Below are positions 46,792 through 59,282 of a DNA stretch of 64,000 nt, piece after piece (positions within the stretch are counted from its first letter, which is position 1; each line of letters begins with the position of its first letter). The translations under genes were made by a program, and so were the position numbers. This stretch comes from Bidens hawaiensis (taxonomy: Eukaryota; Streptophyta; Magnoliopsida; Asterales; Asteraceae), in the NCBI GenBank assembly GCA_021521415.1, contig JAIQDT010006467.1, positions 62,001 to 126,000 on the forward strand. Reading direction: 5' to 3'. The notes under the pieces were generated by a model. The model ran no database searches. It was not told the DNA's origin and saw only the letters and a program-made list of their open reading frames with translations.

Positions 46792-49700
46792 TGTCACACC
46801 CCGCCTAGCAAAATGCGGAAGCGTAAAACGGGAATGTAACAGACACCTCTGATATCAACACATTGTTTATAAAGAAACATTACAAACTAATTTACAATAT
46901 ATTACATTTCTTTGTTCTATCATTGTTTTACAGTCTAGATGATACAAACAAAACTAGTTCGTTAACTATACATTCTTGCTACTAACACCCTTGCTTCTAT
47001 TCACATAACATCAACCACACACTTCAGGCGAGTAACAGGTCACCAAATCATTCCAATTTAGGTACACCTGAAAAGCAGTTTAAAACGGGTCAACTACTAG
47101 AGTTGGTGAGTTTCACGAGTTTCAAGAAAACAGTAATGAGTATTCACAAGTCAACACTTGTAATCATGAAATAAGTATGTATGTATGTAAATGATGTAAT
47201 TATGCTAAGCTACAGTGAAGCCTTGACTGTATGTGCTGCGTGCATCCATTTCCCACGCTCAATCAACCACTGTGGCCCCTTTCCGCCCACAACATGCCCC
47301 GGTAGCTATGTCTAACACTACATAGCCTGTTTGTATAAATATGGTCATGTGCAAACGACGCTATGTGATACGGCAACCAGCCAGATTCCGTTTGGGTTTG
47401 TCAAACCAATAGTACTATTCACAAGCCACCGGCTCGAAGTTAATCACTGTGATCGTGGGGACTTTCGTGTGTTAGCACTTAGATAATTCACATCAGTACA
47501 TGTTTCAGGTGAGTATATGTAATCAAACACGCTTTTCACCCCAAAAGTTCGCAAAACAGTTTAAAAGTGGGGTCATGAAACTCACGGTTTAGTAGATATT
47601 CAGTACTGTATTAGCTCGTGGTTTGTTCGGTCCGCTATCAGTAGTTCCTATAATCAATATTATAATAATATTAATATTTTAATATTATTATAATCTCAAT
47701 ACTAAACTGGGCTGTATAACTAATCTGGGTGTAGCTGGAACGCCCAGAAAGTGGCAATAGGCTTAGGTTGTGATGTTGTTCAATGTCTAATACTTAAAAC
47801 CGAACTTGGCTCAGACTCTCGTTTTCCCAGCTGGGCCAAGTTGCTCGTTTACGCGTTCAGAAAGCAGTTATGGGAAAATAAGCTTGGGTAAATGTATTGG
47901 TTAACAACATGATTAAGTTATAAAGAAAGATCACATACTGGGGTCCCGGATTAGCCACGGGGCCCGTTTCCGTTTATTCAGTTTGATTTGAGAAGAAACG
48001 CACACAATCCACCCGGATTGTCCAGGTTTCTCATAGAAAAGTTCATTTTCACTTAATTAGTCCAAACATATGATTTTTGATCACTCTTGGTGTTTTGATT
48101 TTCCCGTAGGTTCACTAGTCGCGAACTTGCCGGTTTTTATAAAAACTGAATTTGTTTAATATTCAGATTAGCATAATTAATTAACCGTTAATCATTAAAT
48201 TATGAAAATTAAACCACTTATCAATTAAAATATCTAGATTTTTATAAAAATATTTCTGGAATTTATTTACCAATTTATTAATTTATAAAAATTCATTTTA
48301 TCAGCTATATTTTGCCTGAAAATCGTCCGTTTACCACGAACAATTTCCAAAAATTCCACAAAAATTCCTGAATACTCAAATCATGTCCCAAAACAACCTG
48401 TATCAATTTCAGAATGTAAAAAGCTCATGCAATATTCTTTTCGGCCCAAATTCGGCTGTAAAAATTCACACGAACGCAAATAAACAAAACACCTTTAAAC
48501 TTCTCCAAATGATCCCAAAATTCATATGTGATCAAAATACATCAAATCTGAGTTCTCAGAAAAATTTCATAATTTTTGAAGTATTTTAGCTATTTTTCCC
48601 AAATAAACGTCCCAATTCGGTAATAAATTCGCCAAATATATTCTCGGATGGTCGAAAAATTACCAAATTTAAACAGGGACTCATTGACATGGTCCCTGAT
48701 GTCCCTGCAAAATTTCAAGTCCTAACAATATGCACATCACAACCTTAACCTAAATAGCCCGTAAACGAGTGTTTCGGCATTACCTTAGCGGGTTTGGCTC
48801 GTTTCTGACCTTTTAATTAAGTTTTCAGGTTCTTGTGCTTCTAAGCAAGATAGGTACAAGTCCTATATCACAAACCAAGCAATATTTCATCAACATAGCA
48901 GCCCTTAAGTTAGGGTTTCGGCTAGTGCACAAAAACGAACTTTTGAACAGTAAAAACGTCGTTTCAACCCTTTAATCCGTGTTTATGGCCAAAAAAAACT
49001 ATCAATACAGGTTCCTTACCATGTGTATGATCAAAACATGTTTATGGACCATTTTTAGGATTTTTACACGGTTAGGAATGATTTTTAGTAACCAAGACAT
49101 GTTTTTATGGTATTAAACAAGTTCAAAAGCTACTTATTTAAGCTCTTTACCTTAGGGTTTGGAGGTTTTCTGGAATTTTAGGATGCAGCTGCTTGGACCT
49201 CAGATTTTATAAACCAAATTGGATAAACAAGCTTCCTAAACAAGTTATATAAAAAATGAGGGGGGTGGGGTGGGCTGCCGATCGGAACTCCATGTGGGCC
49301 CATGATGGGCTGTTTTGGCCCAATGATCTGGTTTCTCAAGCCCAAATACGAAAAGCCCGGTCCAAATTTAGTTCGGGTTCGGTTTTTGGCGCGAAAAACT
49401 TATCGGGTGAGTTAAACAGCACGAAAACGAGTGTTTTTCGGCTAGTTTTGTGTAAAATTATAAAAACATACTATATGTTTGTAAAAATCAAAAATATTTT
49501 CACGGATCACTTAAAACATTTCAAATAAGTGTTTGGTAAGTCTTTTTCGGCTTAACGGATGATACAATGCTTGGTTTGTAACTATCTTTCGCGTTTAAAT
49601 CTATAGCGGGTGGTTAAACGAGCATGTCTTCGTTTAACTTGTTTGCTATCAAACTAAGACCATATTTCTAATATTTTAGCTTGTATAGATCGCATATCAC

Positions 49701-49839
49701 TTATAAATGGCCCCCCCGAGATATTTGGGTCATAACCCGACCCGTTCGGTTAATCGTTCGTTTGTTACGCCACAGGCGTTTATTTGCTTAATCGGTAAAT
49801 ACGTACTGAGGTGTACCTTGTTTTGGCTCAAATGTCACA
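46792..49839 (-). repeat. 3' LTR of Tekay element
   Basis: Aligned end to end with 56216-59282. It differs by scattered single bases (for example AGCAAAATG against AGCACAATG) and by a C run of 7 against 29. Open frames at 48383, 49256 and 49707 recur in the other LTR and are not genes. The dyad-rich AT patch ATTATAATAATATTAATATTTTAATATT lies near 47660. Confidence 0.95.
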
Positions 49840-49858
49840 TTCTCCCCCCGTTAGAAAA
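49840..49858 (-). other. Polypurine tract of Tekay element
   Basis: On the - strand TTCTAACGGGGGGAGAA directly precedes the LTR start TGTGACA. Confidence 0.85.
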
Positions 49859-49877
49859 TTTCGTCCCCGAAATTCGG

Positions 49878-51416
49878 TTATTCAACTTTGTCTTTGTTTG
49901 GAAACAGGTACGGGTATTTCTTTTTGAATTCAGATTTCCGCTCCCACGTGAATTCGGGTCCCCTTTGTGAATTCCACCGAACTTTTACTAGAGAGATTTT
50001 GTTGTGTCTTAATTGTTTTATTTTTCCCTCTAATATTTCCACCGGTTCTTCAACGAAATTCAGTTTTTCGTTTATGTTTAAGCCTTTTAATGGCACGATT
50101 TCGGTTTCATCGGTAAGACACTTTTTCAGGTTCGAAACATGAAAGACATCGTGAATAGAACTCAACTCCACAGGAAGTTTCAGTCGGTAAGCTACCGGAC
50201 CTATCTTAGAAATGACTTCATATGGCCCAATGTATCGCGGAGCTAGTTTACCGGTTTTTCCGAATCAAATGACTCCTTTCCACGGGGATACTTTCAGAAA
50301 AACTTTGTCACCTATTTCAAAGGATAACGGCTTTCTACGAACATCAGCGTAGCTTTTCTGTCGATCTCGGACGATTTTCAATTTGCTTGTGATTTTACAG
50401 ATTTTGTCGGTGGTTTCTTGAATCAAGTCAGATCGTGTAATTTGGGTATCTCCAACCTCAGTCCAACACAAGGGTGATCTACATTTCCGTCCGTACAACG
50501 CTTCATACGGTGCCGCTTGAATGCTACTGTGATAGCTATTGTTGTACGAAAATTCGACCAGTGGAAGATGTTGATCCCAGTTTCCTCCGAAGTCTAGTAG
50601 ACAAGCGCGAAGCAAATCTTCTAAGGTTTGAATGGTTCGTTCAGATTGACCGTCAGTTTGGGGATGGTAGGCGGTACTTAGGTCAATTAAGGTTCCCAAA
50701 GCTTCTTGTACGGCTTGCCAGAAACGAGAGGTGAAATGGCTATCGCGATCAGAAATAATTGAAACGGGTACGCCGTGTCGGGATACGATTTCATTGATGT
50801 AGATGTGAGCAAGTTTTTTGGTTGTGAACGTGGTTCGGATTGGAAGGAAGTGTGCGGATTTGGTTAGTCGGTCAACTATTACCCATATTGCATCGTTTCC
50901 TCTGGAGGTTTTTGGGAGATGTGTTACAAAATCCATGGTAATATGTTCCCATTTCCATTGTGGTATTTCCGGTTGGTACAACATTCCCGAAGGTTTTTGA
51001 TATTCAGCCTTAACTCTCGCACACGTTAAACATTTACTAACGTACGTGGCTATATCCTTCTTCATACCAGGCCACCAATAATACCCCTTCAAGTCCTTGT
51101 ACATCTTATCCGTTCCATGATGAATGGAGTATTTGGACTTATGGGCTTCATCTATGATCAAGTCACGCAGATTGCTGAAAGTGGGAATCCAAACTCGATT
51201 TTTGTAGTATAGAATTTCGTCAGTTCTTTCTTCAAAGTTTTGTTCGGTTCCTTGCAAGTTTTCATTTTCCAAGTGATCTCCTTTCAGAGCTTCGTTTTGA
51301 GCAATACGAATTTTCTTGGTGAGGCTGGTTTGGACGATCATTCCAAGTGCTCGGACCCATAGTGGTTTGATCCTGTCTTTTCTGCTCAAAGCATCTGCCA
51401 CTATATTAGCCTTGCC
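49878..51416 (-). pseudogene. Tekay integrase with chromodomain-like tail
   Basis: From the internal Met at 51401 the frame has the zinc motif (H87, H94/95, C124, C127 in this frame), then the core with D157 (ITMDFV), D218 (ISDRDSHF) and E254 (GQSERT), a correct D-D-35-E set, and the GKY-type C-terminal part ([17 protein letters not shown]). TGA at 50265-50267 replaces an expected CGA (Arg). The same frame then runs on to 49878 with [16 protein letters not shown] and a chromodomain-like end ([29 protein letters not shown]). Integrase inserts the cDNA; the chromodomain is thought to guide it to certain chromatin. One stop separates this copy from an intact integrase. Confidence 0.93.
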
Positions 51417-51757
51417 CGGTGGTATCGAATCTCACAGTCGTAATCATTCAACAATTCCACCCATCTCCTCTGCCTCATATTTAGTTCTTTCTGGTCGAAA
51501 ATATGCTGTAGGCTTTTGTGGTCGGTGTATACTGTACACTTGATGCCATACAAATAGTGCCTCCAGATCTTGAGTGCAAAAATAACTGCGCCCAGTTCCA
51601 AGTCATGGGTGGTATAATTCTTCTCGTGCACCTTTAATTGTCGAGAAGCGTATACTATGACTTTGTTTCTTTGCATAAGTACACATCCCAACCCTTTTCG
51701 GGACGCGTCGCAATAAACAACCAGATCATCAGTTCCCTCTGGAAGACTCAGTATCGG
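51401..51757 (-). pseudogene. Tekay RNase H segment (shifted frame)
   Basis: Reads [20 protein letters not shown], then [51 protein letters not shown] and [17 protein letters not shown], a complete Ty3 RNase H with its acidic residues (CDAS, DLEL, TDHK). It lies in another frame from RT and integrase. An extra base in the C5 run at 51756-51760 shifts into it, and a missing C near 51417 shifts back. Both indels are in homopolymer-like sites, so base-call error is possible. Confidence 0.93.
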
Positions 51758-52781
51758 GGGTTTGGCATAGTTTCTGTTTTAGCAATTGAAAAACCGCTTC
51801 TTGTTCTTCTCCCCAAACGTAAGCACGATCTTTTTGAGTCAAAAAAGTTAAAGGTTGGGCTATGCTGGAAAAATTAGCAATAAAACGCCGATAATACCCA
51901 GCTAAACCCAAAAATTGGCGGATTTCTTTCGGTGACTTTGGGTCCTGCCAATTTTTAATGGCTTCAATTTTGCTCGGGTCTACATGGATACCGTGTCGGT
52001 TAACAACTTGCCCTAGAATTTGTAATTCTTGTAGCAAAAATTCACATTTTGACAGCTTGGCATACAACTTTTCCTGCCTCAACAGCTCCAAAATAGTTCG
52101 TAAATGCTGCTCGTGTTCCTCCTTGGTTTTCGAATATATCAAAATGTCATCAATAAACACGATAACGAATTTGTCGAGGTACGGTTTACAAACTCGATTC
52201 ATAAGGTCCATGAAAACTGCGGGAGCATTAGTCAGTCCGAACGACATAACTAAGAATTCGTAGTGGCCATAATGAGTTCGGAACGCCGTTTTAGACACGT
52301 CTTCCTCTTGAATCTTAACTTGATGGTAACCGGATCGAAGGTCAATTTTCGAGAAATAGTTTGCCCCTTGGAGTTGGTCAAACAAGTCATCTATTCGTGG
52401 AAGAGGGTATCGGTTCTTGATGGTAACTTTGTTTAATTCCCGGTAATCGATGCACATTCTAAAACTTCCATCCTTCTTCTTTACGAACAATACCGGTGCT
52501 CCCCAAGGAGAATAACTGGGACGTATAAAACCCTTATCTAACAACTCATGTAACTGGTTGGATAGTTCTTGCATTTCAGAGGGTGCCAATCGATAAGGTG
52601 CCTTAGCAATAGGGGCTGATCCTGGGATTAAATCAATACGGAATTCAACTTGTCGGTTTGGTGGTAATCCGGGTAAATCGTCAGGAAAGACATCGAGGTA
52701 TTCACGTACAACGGGAATCTCTTCTATGCATTTCTCATCAGGGTTCTTTATAGTCACGTTTGCCAAAAATGCCATACAACC
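51758..52781 (-). pseudogene. Tekay reverse transcriptase
   Basis: 348 codons from 52775: [69 protein letters not shown] (Asp145 catalytic), [15 protein letters not shown], and [11 protein letters not shown] (FIDD at 207-210), then the connection region [11 protein letters not shown]. The FIDD form of YxDD is normal in Ty3 elements. All catalytic Asp are present. The frame is shared with the upstream protease; a TAA at 52782-52784 divides them. It copies element RNA into cDNA in cytoplasmic particles. Confidence 0.95.
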
Positions 52782-53933
52782 TTAGCGTAAGCATTTCAAC
52801 ACTTTGAGATGAGACACGAGAGGTAAAATCGAACCAGACTTCTCTCCTTGTACCATAATCGTTTCACCATTCGGAAGTGGAATTTTAACCGTCTTGTCGT
52901 TACACACAATCTCCGCCTTATACTTGGCTAACCAGTCCATGCCAACGATTACATCAAAACTTCCTAACTCTACCGGGAGTAGGTCAATAAGGAATGGGTG
53001 GTCATTAAGAATAATGGAACAGTTTTGGACTATTTGGTTGACAGTTATAGAGTTACCGTTAGCGAGTTCTATAGTATAGGGATTTGTTAGTTCACTAACT
53101 GGCATGTTACCCAAGGAGACAAAACTAGTGGAAACAAAGCTTCTATCGGCGCCAGTATCAAATAACACAGAAGCATATTGATCAGAAACAGCAAATGTAC
53201 CTGTTACCACGTTCGGGTCTTGTCGTGCTTCTCCTGACCCAATAACAAACACGCGTCCCCGAGACGCACCTGAAGTCGATGCTTGGTTTCGACCGGTGAC
53301 TGCTCCTCGATTCAGCTTGGGGCAGTCCCGTCTAAAGTGTTCCGTGCTCCCACATTCAAAACAAGCACGGCGATTCACTAAAGTTGAGTTTTGCTGAGCT
53401 GGTTGCTGACGAATTGGTTGCGGTCTCGGTAGTTGGGGACGACGGGGTTGGGTTGTCTGGGCTGGTCGGCTCACAATTTCTGCACATGCTCTGCAATTAG
53501 GGGCATAATGCTCAGTTCGACCACATTTCTGGCATACCGGCAATCTGCACTCTCCCACATTATGGTAATTACATCTGTCACACTTTGGCAAGGGTCCCTT
53601 ATACCTGTCTGGCTTCGTATCGGAACCAGTTATAGCATAATTTCTGATTGTCGGACGTGCACGTTTGCTTGATTGTCCTCCTTGTGCTCTCATCCCATAG
53701 TCAGTTCGTTTCATACCTGATGATTCCCCGGGCATTCTCAACACTCCGCTTCTTACCAAGTCGAAAGTTACGATGTCGGCCTGAGTCACGACATTCTCGA
53801 ACGATGTGTGACCCACAGAGTTCACCAAACTCCTCACTTCCTGGGATAAACCCCAAATATAACGTTCAACTCGTTTATTTTTAGGAGTTACTAACCATGG
53901 TACTAAGCGAGCCAATTCATTGAAGCGGTTCGT
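52782..53933 (-). pseudogene. Tekay Gag C-terminal part and protease
   Basis: In this frame the Gag capsid end (RLVPWLVTPKNKRVERYIWG) is followed by a Cys-rich stretch (KCDRCNYH, CRLPVCQKC) and two zinc knuckles, C128-C131-H136-C141 and C185-C188-H193-C198. Then comes the protease: LFDTGADRSFVS (DTG at 253-255) and SFDVIVGMDWLAKY. The reading joins the N-terminal Gag part in the same frame across TAA 53934-53936, which stands where families usually have Tyr. It ends at TAA 52782-52784, also in frame with RT. Knuckle and protease residues are intact. Confidence 0.92.
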
Positions 53934-53936
53934 TTA

Positions 53937-54557
53937 TCCCAAATGATCCACTCCTCTCATCTCCAAACTCCAGAGTTCGTGTTCTAATCTTTGAATTTCG
54001 TTCCTTGGGCAGAAATGTTCCAGCATCAGTGTTTTGAGTTCAGCCCATGTCATGCGATTCACCGTATCTTGACCTTTTATCTGTACCGTAGTGTTCCACC
54101 ACATCAAAGCATGATCCGTAAAAGTAGAAGCAACATACTTGACAATGTTTTCGGGTGGACAATTGCTGGTATTGAGGACAGATTCAGTCTTTTCGATCCA
54201 TTTAATCAGCCCGTTTGGCCCTTCGGTGCCCTTGAAATCAATCGGTTTACAGGCCATAAAGTTTTTGATCGAATATTCCCTTCGAGGGGGATTAGGGTTG
54301 TTATTGTCATTGCTTGGGTTCGGTGGGGGATTATTTGCATCGGTAGGGGTATTTGTATTAGATGGGGGATTGTTATTTGTAACTGTTTCATTGTTGGTTG
54401 GGGGAGCATTATTGTTTTGTTGTTGGTTTGTTTGCATATTTGCGTTTACACCAGCAGTTACTTGTGTTACAATAAGCGGAATTACTGCCTGCATTTGCCG
54501 AGCAATCATCTCGGCTATTTCTGCCTCAGTCATAGGGTTTGCTTTCTTTGGGGCCAT
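53937..54557 (-). pseudogene. Tekay Gag N-terminal part
   Basis: ATG 54557 begins MAPKKANPMTEAEIAEMIAR, then an Asn/Pro/Thr-rich linker (about residues 40-90) and the capsid core (IKNFMACKPIDFKGTEGPNG, WIEKTESVLNTSNCPPENIV, ALMWWNT, WAELKTLMLEHFCPRNEIQR). It stops at HLG followed by TAA. The start is set by the family's usual MAPKK or MPPRR opening and by the lack of any earlier in-frame ATG close by. Gag forms the particle shell. Confidence 0.93.
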
Positions 54558-54901
54558 TCTATAATGGTAAACAAATATAAGCCAATTAGTACTAATTCCA
54601 GTCTATAGCACTGTGTAATAATAATCACAATAAATGTTGTACAGGTAAACCAAATTACATACTGATATTTCACAAATTGTTCTATACATAGATATCAAAA
54701 GTACATAGACTTAGCCTGATAAAGGCCAGTGCTTGCATGTATATATCAAAATCTGTCACTAAGTGACTGTTAGACTTAACCCTATAAGGGTCAGTGCTTG
54801 TAATAATGTATAAAGTTGTGCCCCATATTTACATAACATACTAATATATACATACATGGGGCATCAAAAGATTATGTACACATAATTGTAATATTCCGCA
54901 T
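54558..54901 (-). other. Spacer between extra ORF and gag
   Basis: 344 bp without a frame. It has two copies of a phrase with CTTAGCCTGATAAAGGCCAGTGCTTG / CTTAACCCTATAAGGGTCAGTGCTTG, 70 bp apart, each with a small dyad. Confidence 0.6.
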
Positions 54902-55663
54902 CTATCCATACAGACGATAGGCTAACCACAAACATAAAAATAACAGCACCGTAATCACCCAGTAACAGTTCCACAGCCGAATCGTCACCCTATCCAAACA
55001 ATAGTGGTGGTAGGCATCTGACTGCTGCAAGTTTAGTACTATCTGATGTAACGTCGATAAGTACCGGGTCATGTCCCTCCTTTCCTGGTTAATGTTAGCT
55101 ATGGCTATCGAGTGTTCTATCACACGGTCAGTCAGGACAGCCATCCAAGAGTTGTTTCCTTCGTTTGGGAGGTCAGGGCTAGGGGTAGGTATACTCAATG
55201 AACGAGAAGATGAAGTATCTACCCTAGGGCGTGAAGGTCCTCCCCGGTCATGGGTAGATCTGAATAGAATCGAGGTAGGGTCAATCGGGGTTACCCGAAT
55301 ACGAGCAGTCTGCCGGACTCGCGCAGTAGCTGAAGTCATCGGCGACAGGTGTATAGGTGGAGTGGGTAATCTGGCTACTCTAGCAGGTGAACGATACTGA
55401 CTGTTAACTTCGTCTTGATCCCTGCGTGGTGACCTGGGTGGATAACTATCGCATCTGTAACCAGATAGATCAGGCACATTCCTGGGTAGCTCTCTACAGA
55501 TAACTTCTTATTCCACCTCTTCCTCTTCCTCCTCCGGCTCCTCTTCTGGGTCCTCCTCTTCTGGATCCTCCTCTTCTGGATCCTCCTCTGATTCTTCCTC
55601 GGGATCCTCCTCTACAGATATTATCGGTTCTTCTTCCGGTACGTAGTCGTTATTCCTTGACAT
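54902..55663 (-). pseudogene. Extra ORF in the Tekay leader: acidic repeat and C-terminal membrane-like segment
   Basis: ATG 55663 opens 51 codons, then TAA (55508-55510), then 201 more codons in the same frame to the stop at 54902. The first part has an acidic repeat of the form EEDPEEE four times. The second part is Arg/Pro/Ser-rich, then has a plausible helical segment (DRVIEHSIAIANINQERRDM), and ends in about 20 hydrophobic residues (CYWVITVLLFLCLWLAY), like a tail anchor. It lies about 535 bp after the primer site and 344 bp before gag, on the same strand. I know no Tekay protein of this kind and cannot assign a function. It might be translated as an upstream ORF, or be a captured host sequence. 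The single stop leaves its status open. Confidence 0.55.
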
Positions 55664-56197
55664 GACTCTTCACAAAGGTTAGTTATAAGAATAGTATCTA
55701 TTGCTATCGCTAACTATTTTCGAGGAGATTAATTAATTAAACCAATTTTAATATTACTTATATCAGAATATAATATTAGTTTTATTAAAATTTTTATTTA
55801 TAATTATTATTTAAATCAATATTGAATATAAATGAATATAATATTCATAGTAAAATGTACCGTCATCAACAGTATCGTACGTACACGTATTCATACACTT
55901 TGTTCCACATAAGCACATATGAGCGTTACATATATATATACTTTCACTTTACCTTTTATACACATATGTTGCCATTTTTACCTAACCACACGTTCCGCGA
56001 CTTCTCCCAGAATTCTCTCGTACAAGCAAGTCTGTTATTATGTTCCAGACCACAATAACTCACTTGCCCTACAAGTTCATCCCGACATCCATTAGTATAT
56101 TATATTAATTTATTATTTAATTATTTTCCCAGAGTTAATCGAGCCTACGGTTATGTTTTAGGTACCCTAAGGGATAACCTAATCCTTTATAACCAAT
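55664..56197 (-). other. Leader between primer site and extra ORF
   Basis: About 530 bp, AT-rich, with no motif recognised. Confidence 0.6.
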
Positions 56198-56212
56198 GGC
56201 TCTGATACCAAC
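56198..56212 (-). other. Primer-binding site of Tekay element
   Basis: On the - strand TTGGTATCAGAGCC lies a few bases after the LTR end, an exact match to the usual initiator-Met tRNA complement. Confidence 0.9.
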
Positions 56213-56215
56213 TTC

Positions 56216-59129
56216 TGTCACACCCCGCCTAGCACAATGCGGAAGCGTAAAACGGGAATGTAACAGACACCTCTGATATCAACACATTGTTTATAAAGAA
56301 ACATTACAAACTAATTTACAATATATTACATTTCTTTGTTCTATCATTGTTTTACAGTCTAGGTGATACAAACAAAACTAGTTCGTTAACTATACATTCT
56401 TTCTACTAACACCCTTGCTTCTATTCACATAACATCAACCACACACTTCAGGCGAGTAACAGGTCACCAAATCATTCCAATTTAGGTACACCTGAAAAGC
56501 AGTTTAAAACGGGTCAACTACTAGAGTTGGTGAGTTTCACGAGTTTCAAGAAAACAGTAATGAGTATTCACAAGTCAACACTTGTAATCATGAAATAAGT
56601 ATGTATGTATGTAAATGATGTAATTATGCTAAGCTACAGTGAAGCCTTGACTGTATGTGCTGCGTGCATCCATTTCCCACGCTCAATCAACCACTGTGGC
56701 CCCTTTCCGCCCACAACATGCCCCGGTAGCTATGTCTAACACTACATAGCCTGTTTGTATAAATATGGTCATGTGCAAACGACGCTATGTGATACGGCAA
56801 CCAGCCAGATTCCGTTTGGGTTTGTCAAACCAATAGTACTATTCACAAGCCACCGGCTCGAAGTTAATCACTGTGATCGTGGGGACTTTCGTGTGTTAGC
56901 ACTTAGATAATTCACATCAGTACATGTTTCAGGTGAGTATATGTAATCAAACACGCTTTTCACCCCAAAAGTTCGCAAAACAGTTTAAAAGTGGGGTCAT
57001 GAAACTCACGGTTTAGTAGATATTCAGTACTGTATTAGCTCGTGGTTTGTTCGGTCCGCTATCAGTAGTTCCTATAATCAATATTATAATAATATTAATA
57101 TTTTAATATTATTATAATCTCAATACTAAACTGGGCTGTATAACTAATCTGGGTGTAGCTGGAACGCCCAGAAAGTGGCAATAGGCTTAAGTTGTGATGT
57201 TGTTCAATGTCTAATACTTAAAACCGAACTTGGCTCAGACTCCCGTTTTCCCAGCTGGGCCAAGTTGCTCGTTTACGCGTTCAGAAAGCAGTTATGAGAA
57301 AATAAGCTTGGGTAAATTTATTGGTTAACAACATGATTAAGTTATAAAGAAAGATCACATACTGGGGTCCCGGATTAGCCACGGGGCCCGTTTCCGTTTA
57401 TTCAGTTTGATTTGAGAAGAAACGCGCACAATCCACCCGGATTGTCCAGGTTTCTCATAGAAAAGTTCATTTTCACTTAATTAGTCCAAACATATGATTT
57501 TTGATCACTTTTGGTGTTTTGATTTTCCCGCAGGTTCACTAGTCGCGAACTTGCCGGTTTTTATAAAAACTGAATTTGTTTAATATTCATATTAGCATAA
57601 TTAATTAACCGTTAATCATTAAATTATGAAAATTTAACCACTTATCAATTAAAATATCTAGATTTTAATAAAAATATTTCTGGAATTTATTTACTGATTT
57701 ATTAATTTATAAAAATTCATTTTATCAGCTATATTTTGCCTGAAAATCGTCCGTTTACCCCGAACAATTTCCAAAAATTCCACAAAAATTCCTGAATACT
57801 CAAATCATGTCCCAAAACAACCTGTATCAATTCCATAATGTAAAAAGCTCGTGCAATATTCTTTTCGGCCCAAATTCGGCTGTAAAAATTCACACGAACG
57901 CAAATAAACAAAACACCTTTAAACTTCTCCAAATTATCCCAAAATTCATATGTGATCAAAATACATCAAATCTGAGTTCTCAGAAAAATTTCATAATTTT
58001 TGAAGTATTTTAGCTATTTTTCCCAAATAAACGTCCCAATTCGGTGATAAATTCGCCAAATATATTCTCGGATGGTCGAAAAATTACCAAATTTAAACAG
58101 GGACTCATTGACATGGTCCCTGATGTCCCTGCAAAATTTCAAGTCCTAACAATATGCACATCACAACCTTAACCTAAATAGCCCGTAAACGAGTGTTTCG
58201 GCATTACCTTAGCGGGTTTGGCTCGTTTCCGACCTTTTAATCAAGTTTTCAGGTTCTTGTGCTTCTAAGCAAGATAGGTACAAGTCCGATATCACAAACC
58301 AAGCAATATTTCATCAACATAACAGCCCTTAAGTTAGGGTTTCGGCTAGTGCACAAAAACGAACTTTTGAACCGTAAAAACGTCGTTTCAACCCTTTAAT
58401 CCGTGTTTAGGGCCAAAAAACTATCAAAATAGGTTCCTTACCATGTGTATGATCAAAACATGTTTATGGACCATTTTTAGGATTTTTACACGGTTAGGAA
58501 TGATTTTTAGTAACCAAGACATGTTTTTATGGTATTAAACAAGTTCAAAAGCTACTTATTTAAGCTCTTTACCTTAGGGTTTGGAGGTTTTCTGGAATTT
58601 TAGGATGCATTTGCTTGGACCTCAGATTTTATAAACCAAATTGGATAAACAAGCTTCCTAAACAAGTTATATAAAAAAAATGGGGGGTGGAGTGGGCTGC
58701 CGATCGGAACTCCATATGGGCCCATGATGGGCTGTTTTGGCCCAATGATCTGGTTTCTCAAGCCCAAATACGAAAAGCCCGGTCCAAATTTAGTTCGGGT
58801 TCGGTTTTTGGCGCGAAAAACTTATCGGGTGCGTTAAACAGCGCGAAAACGAGTGTTTTTCGTCTAGTTTTGTGTAAAATTATAAAAACATACTATATGT
58901 TTGTAAAAATCAAAAATATTTTCACGGATCACTTAAAACATTTCAAATAAGTGTTTGGTAAGTCTTTTTCTGCTTAACGGATGATACAATGCTTGGTTTG
59001 TAACTATCTTTCGCGTTTAAATCTATAGCGGGTGGTTAAACGAGCATGTCTTCGTTTAACTTGTTTGCTATCAAACTAAGACCATATTTCTAATATTTTA
59101 GCTTGTATAGATCGTATATCACTTATAAA

Positions 59130-59160
<31 letters not shown>

Positions 59161-59282
59161 GAGATATCTGGGTCATAACCCGACCCGTTCGGTTAATCGT
59201 TCGTTTGTTACGCAACAGGCGTTTATTTGCTTAATCGGTAAATACGTACTGAGGTGTACCTTGTTTTGGCTCAAATGTTACA
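56216..59282 (-). repeat. 5' LTR of Tekay element
   Basis: 3067 bp. A run of 29 C at 59132-59160 stands where the other LTR has 7 C; the rest aligns without larger gaps. Confidence 0.95.

Larger units (their letters stand above)
46792..59282 (-). mobile_element. Full-length Ty3 Tekay/Del chromovirus
   Basis: 12,491 bp flanked by TTTCC (46787-46791 and 59283-59287). The LTRs are 3048 and 3067 bp, nearly identical, with TG...CA ends (- strand TGTGACATTTGAGCC to GGCGGGGTGTGACA). On the - strand the order is LTR, Met-tRNA primer site, extra leader ORF, gag, protease, RT, RNase H, integrase with chromodomain-like tail, polypurine tract, LTR. Domain order and the C-terminal chromodomain fit the Tekay lineage. 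Gag-pol is a single frame broken by three stops and two compensating indels. LTR identity points to a recent insertion. Confidence 0.95.

Noticed and set aside
48383..48589. 68-codon frame repeated at 57807-58013
   Set aside because: It lies in the two LTRs of one element, so its repetition is not evidence of coding.
53991..54608. 205-codon frame on the + strand
   Set aside because: Antisense shadow of the Tekay gag gene, with no domain.
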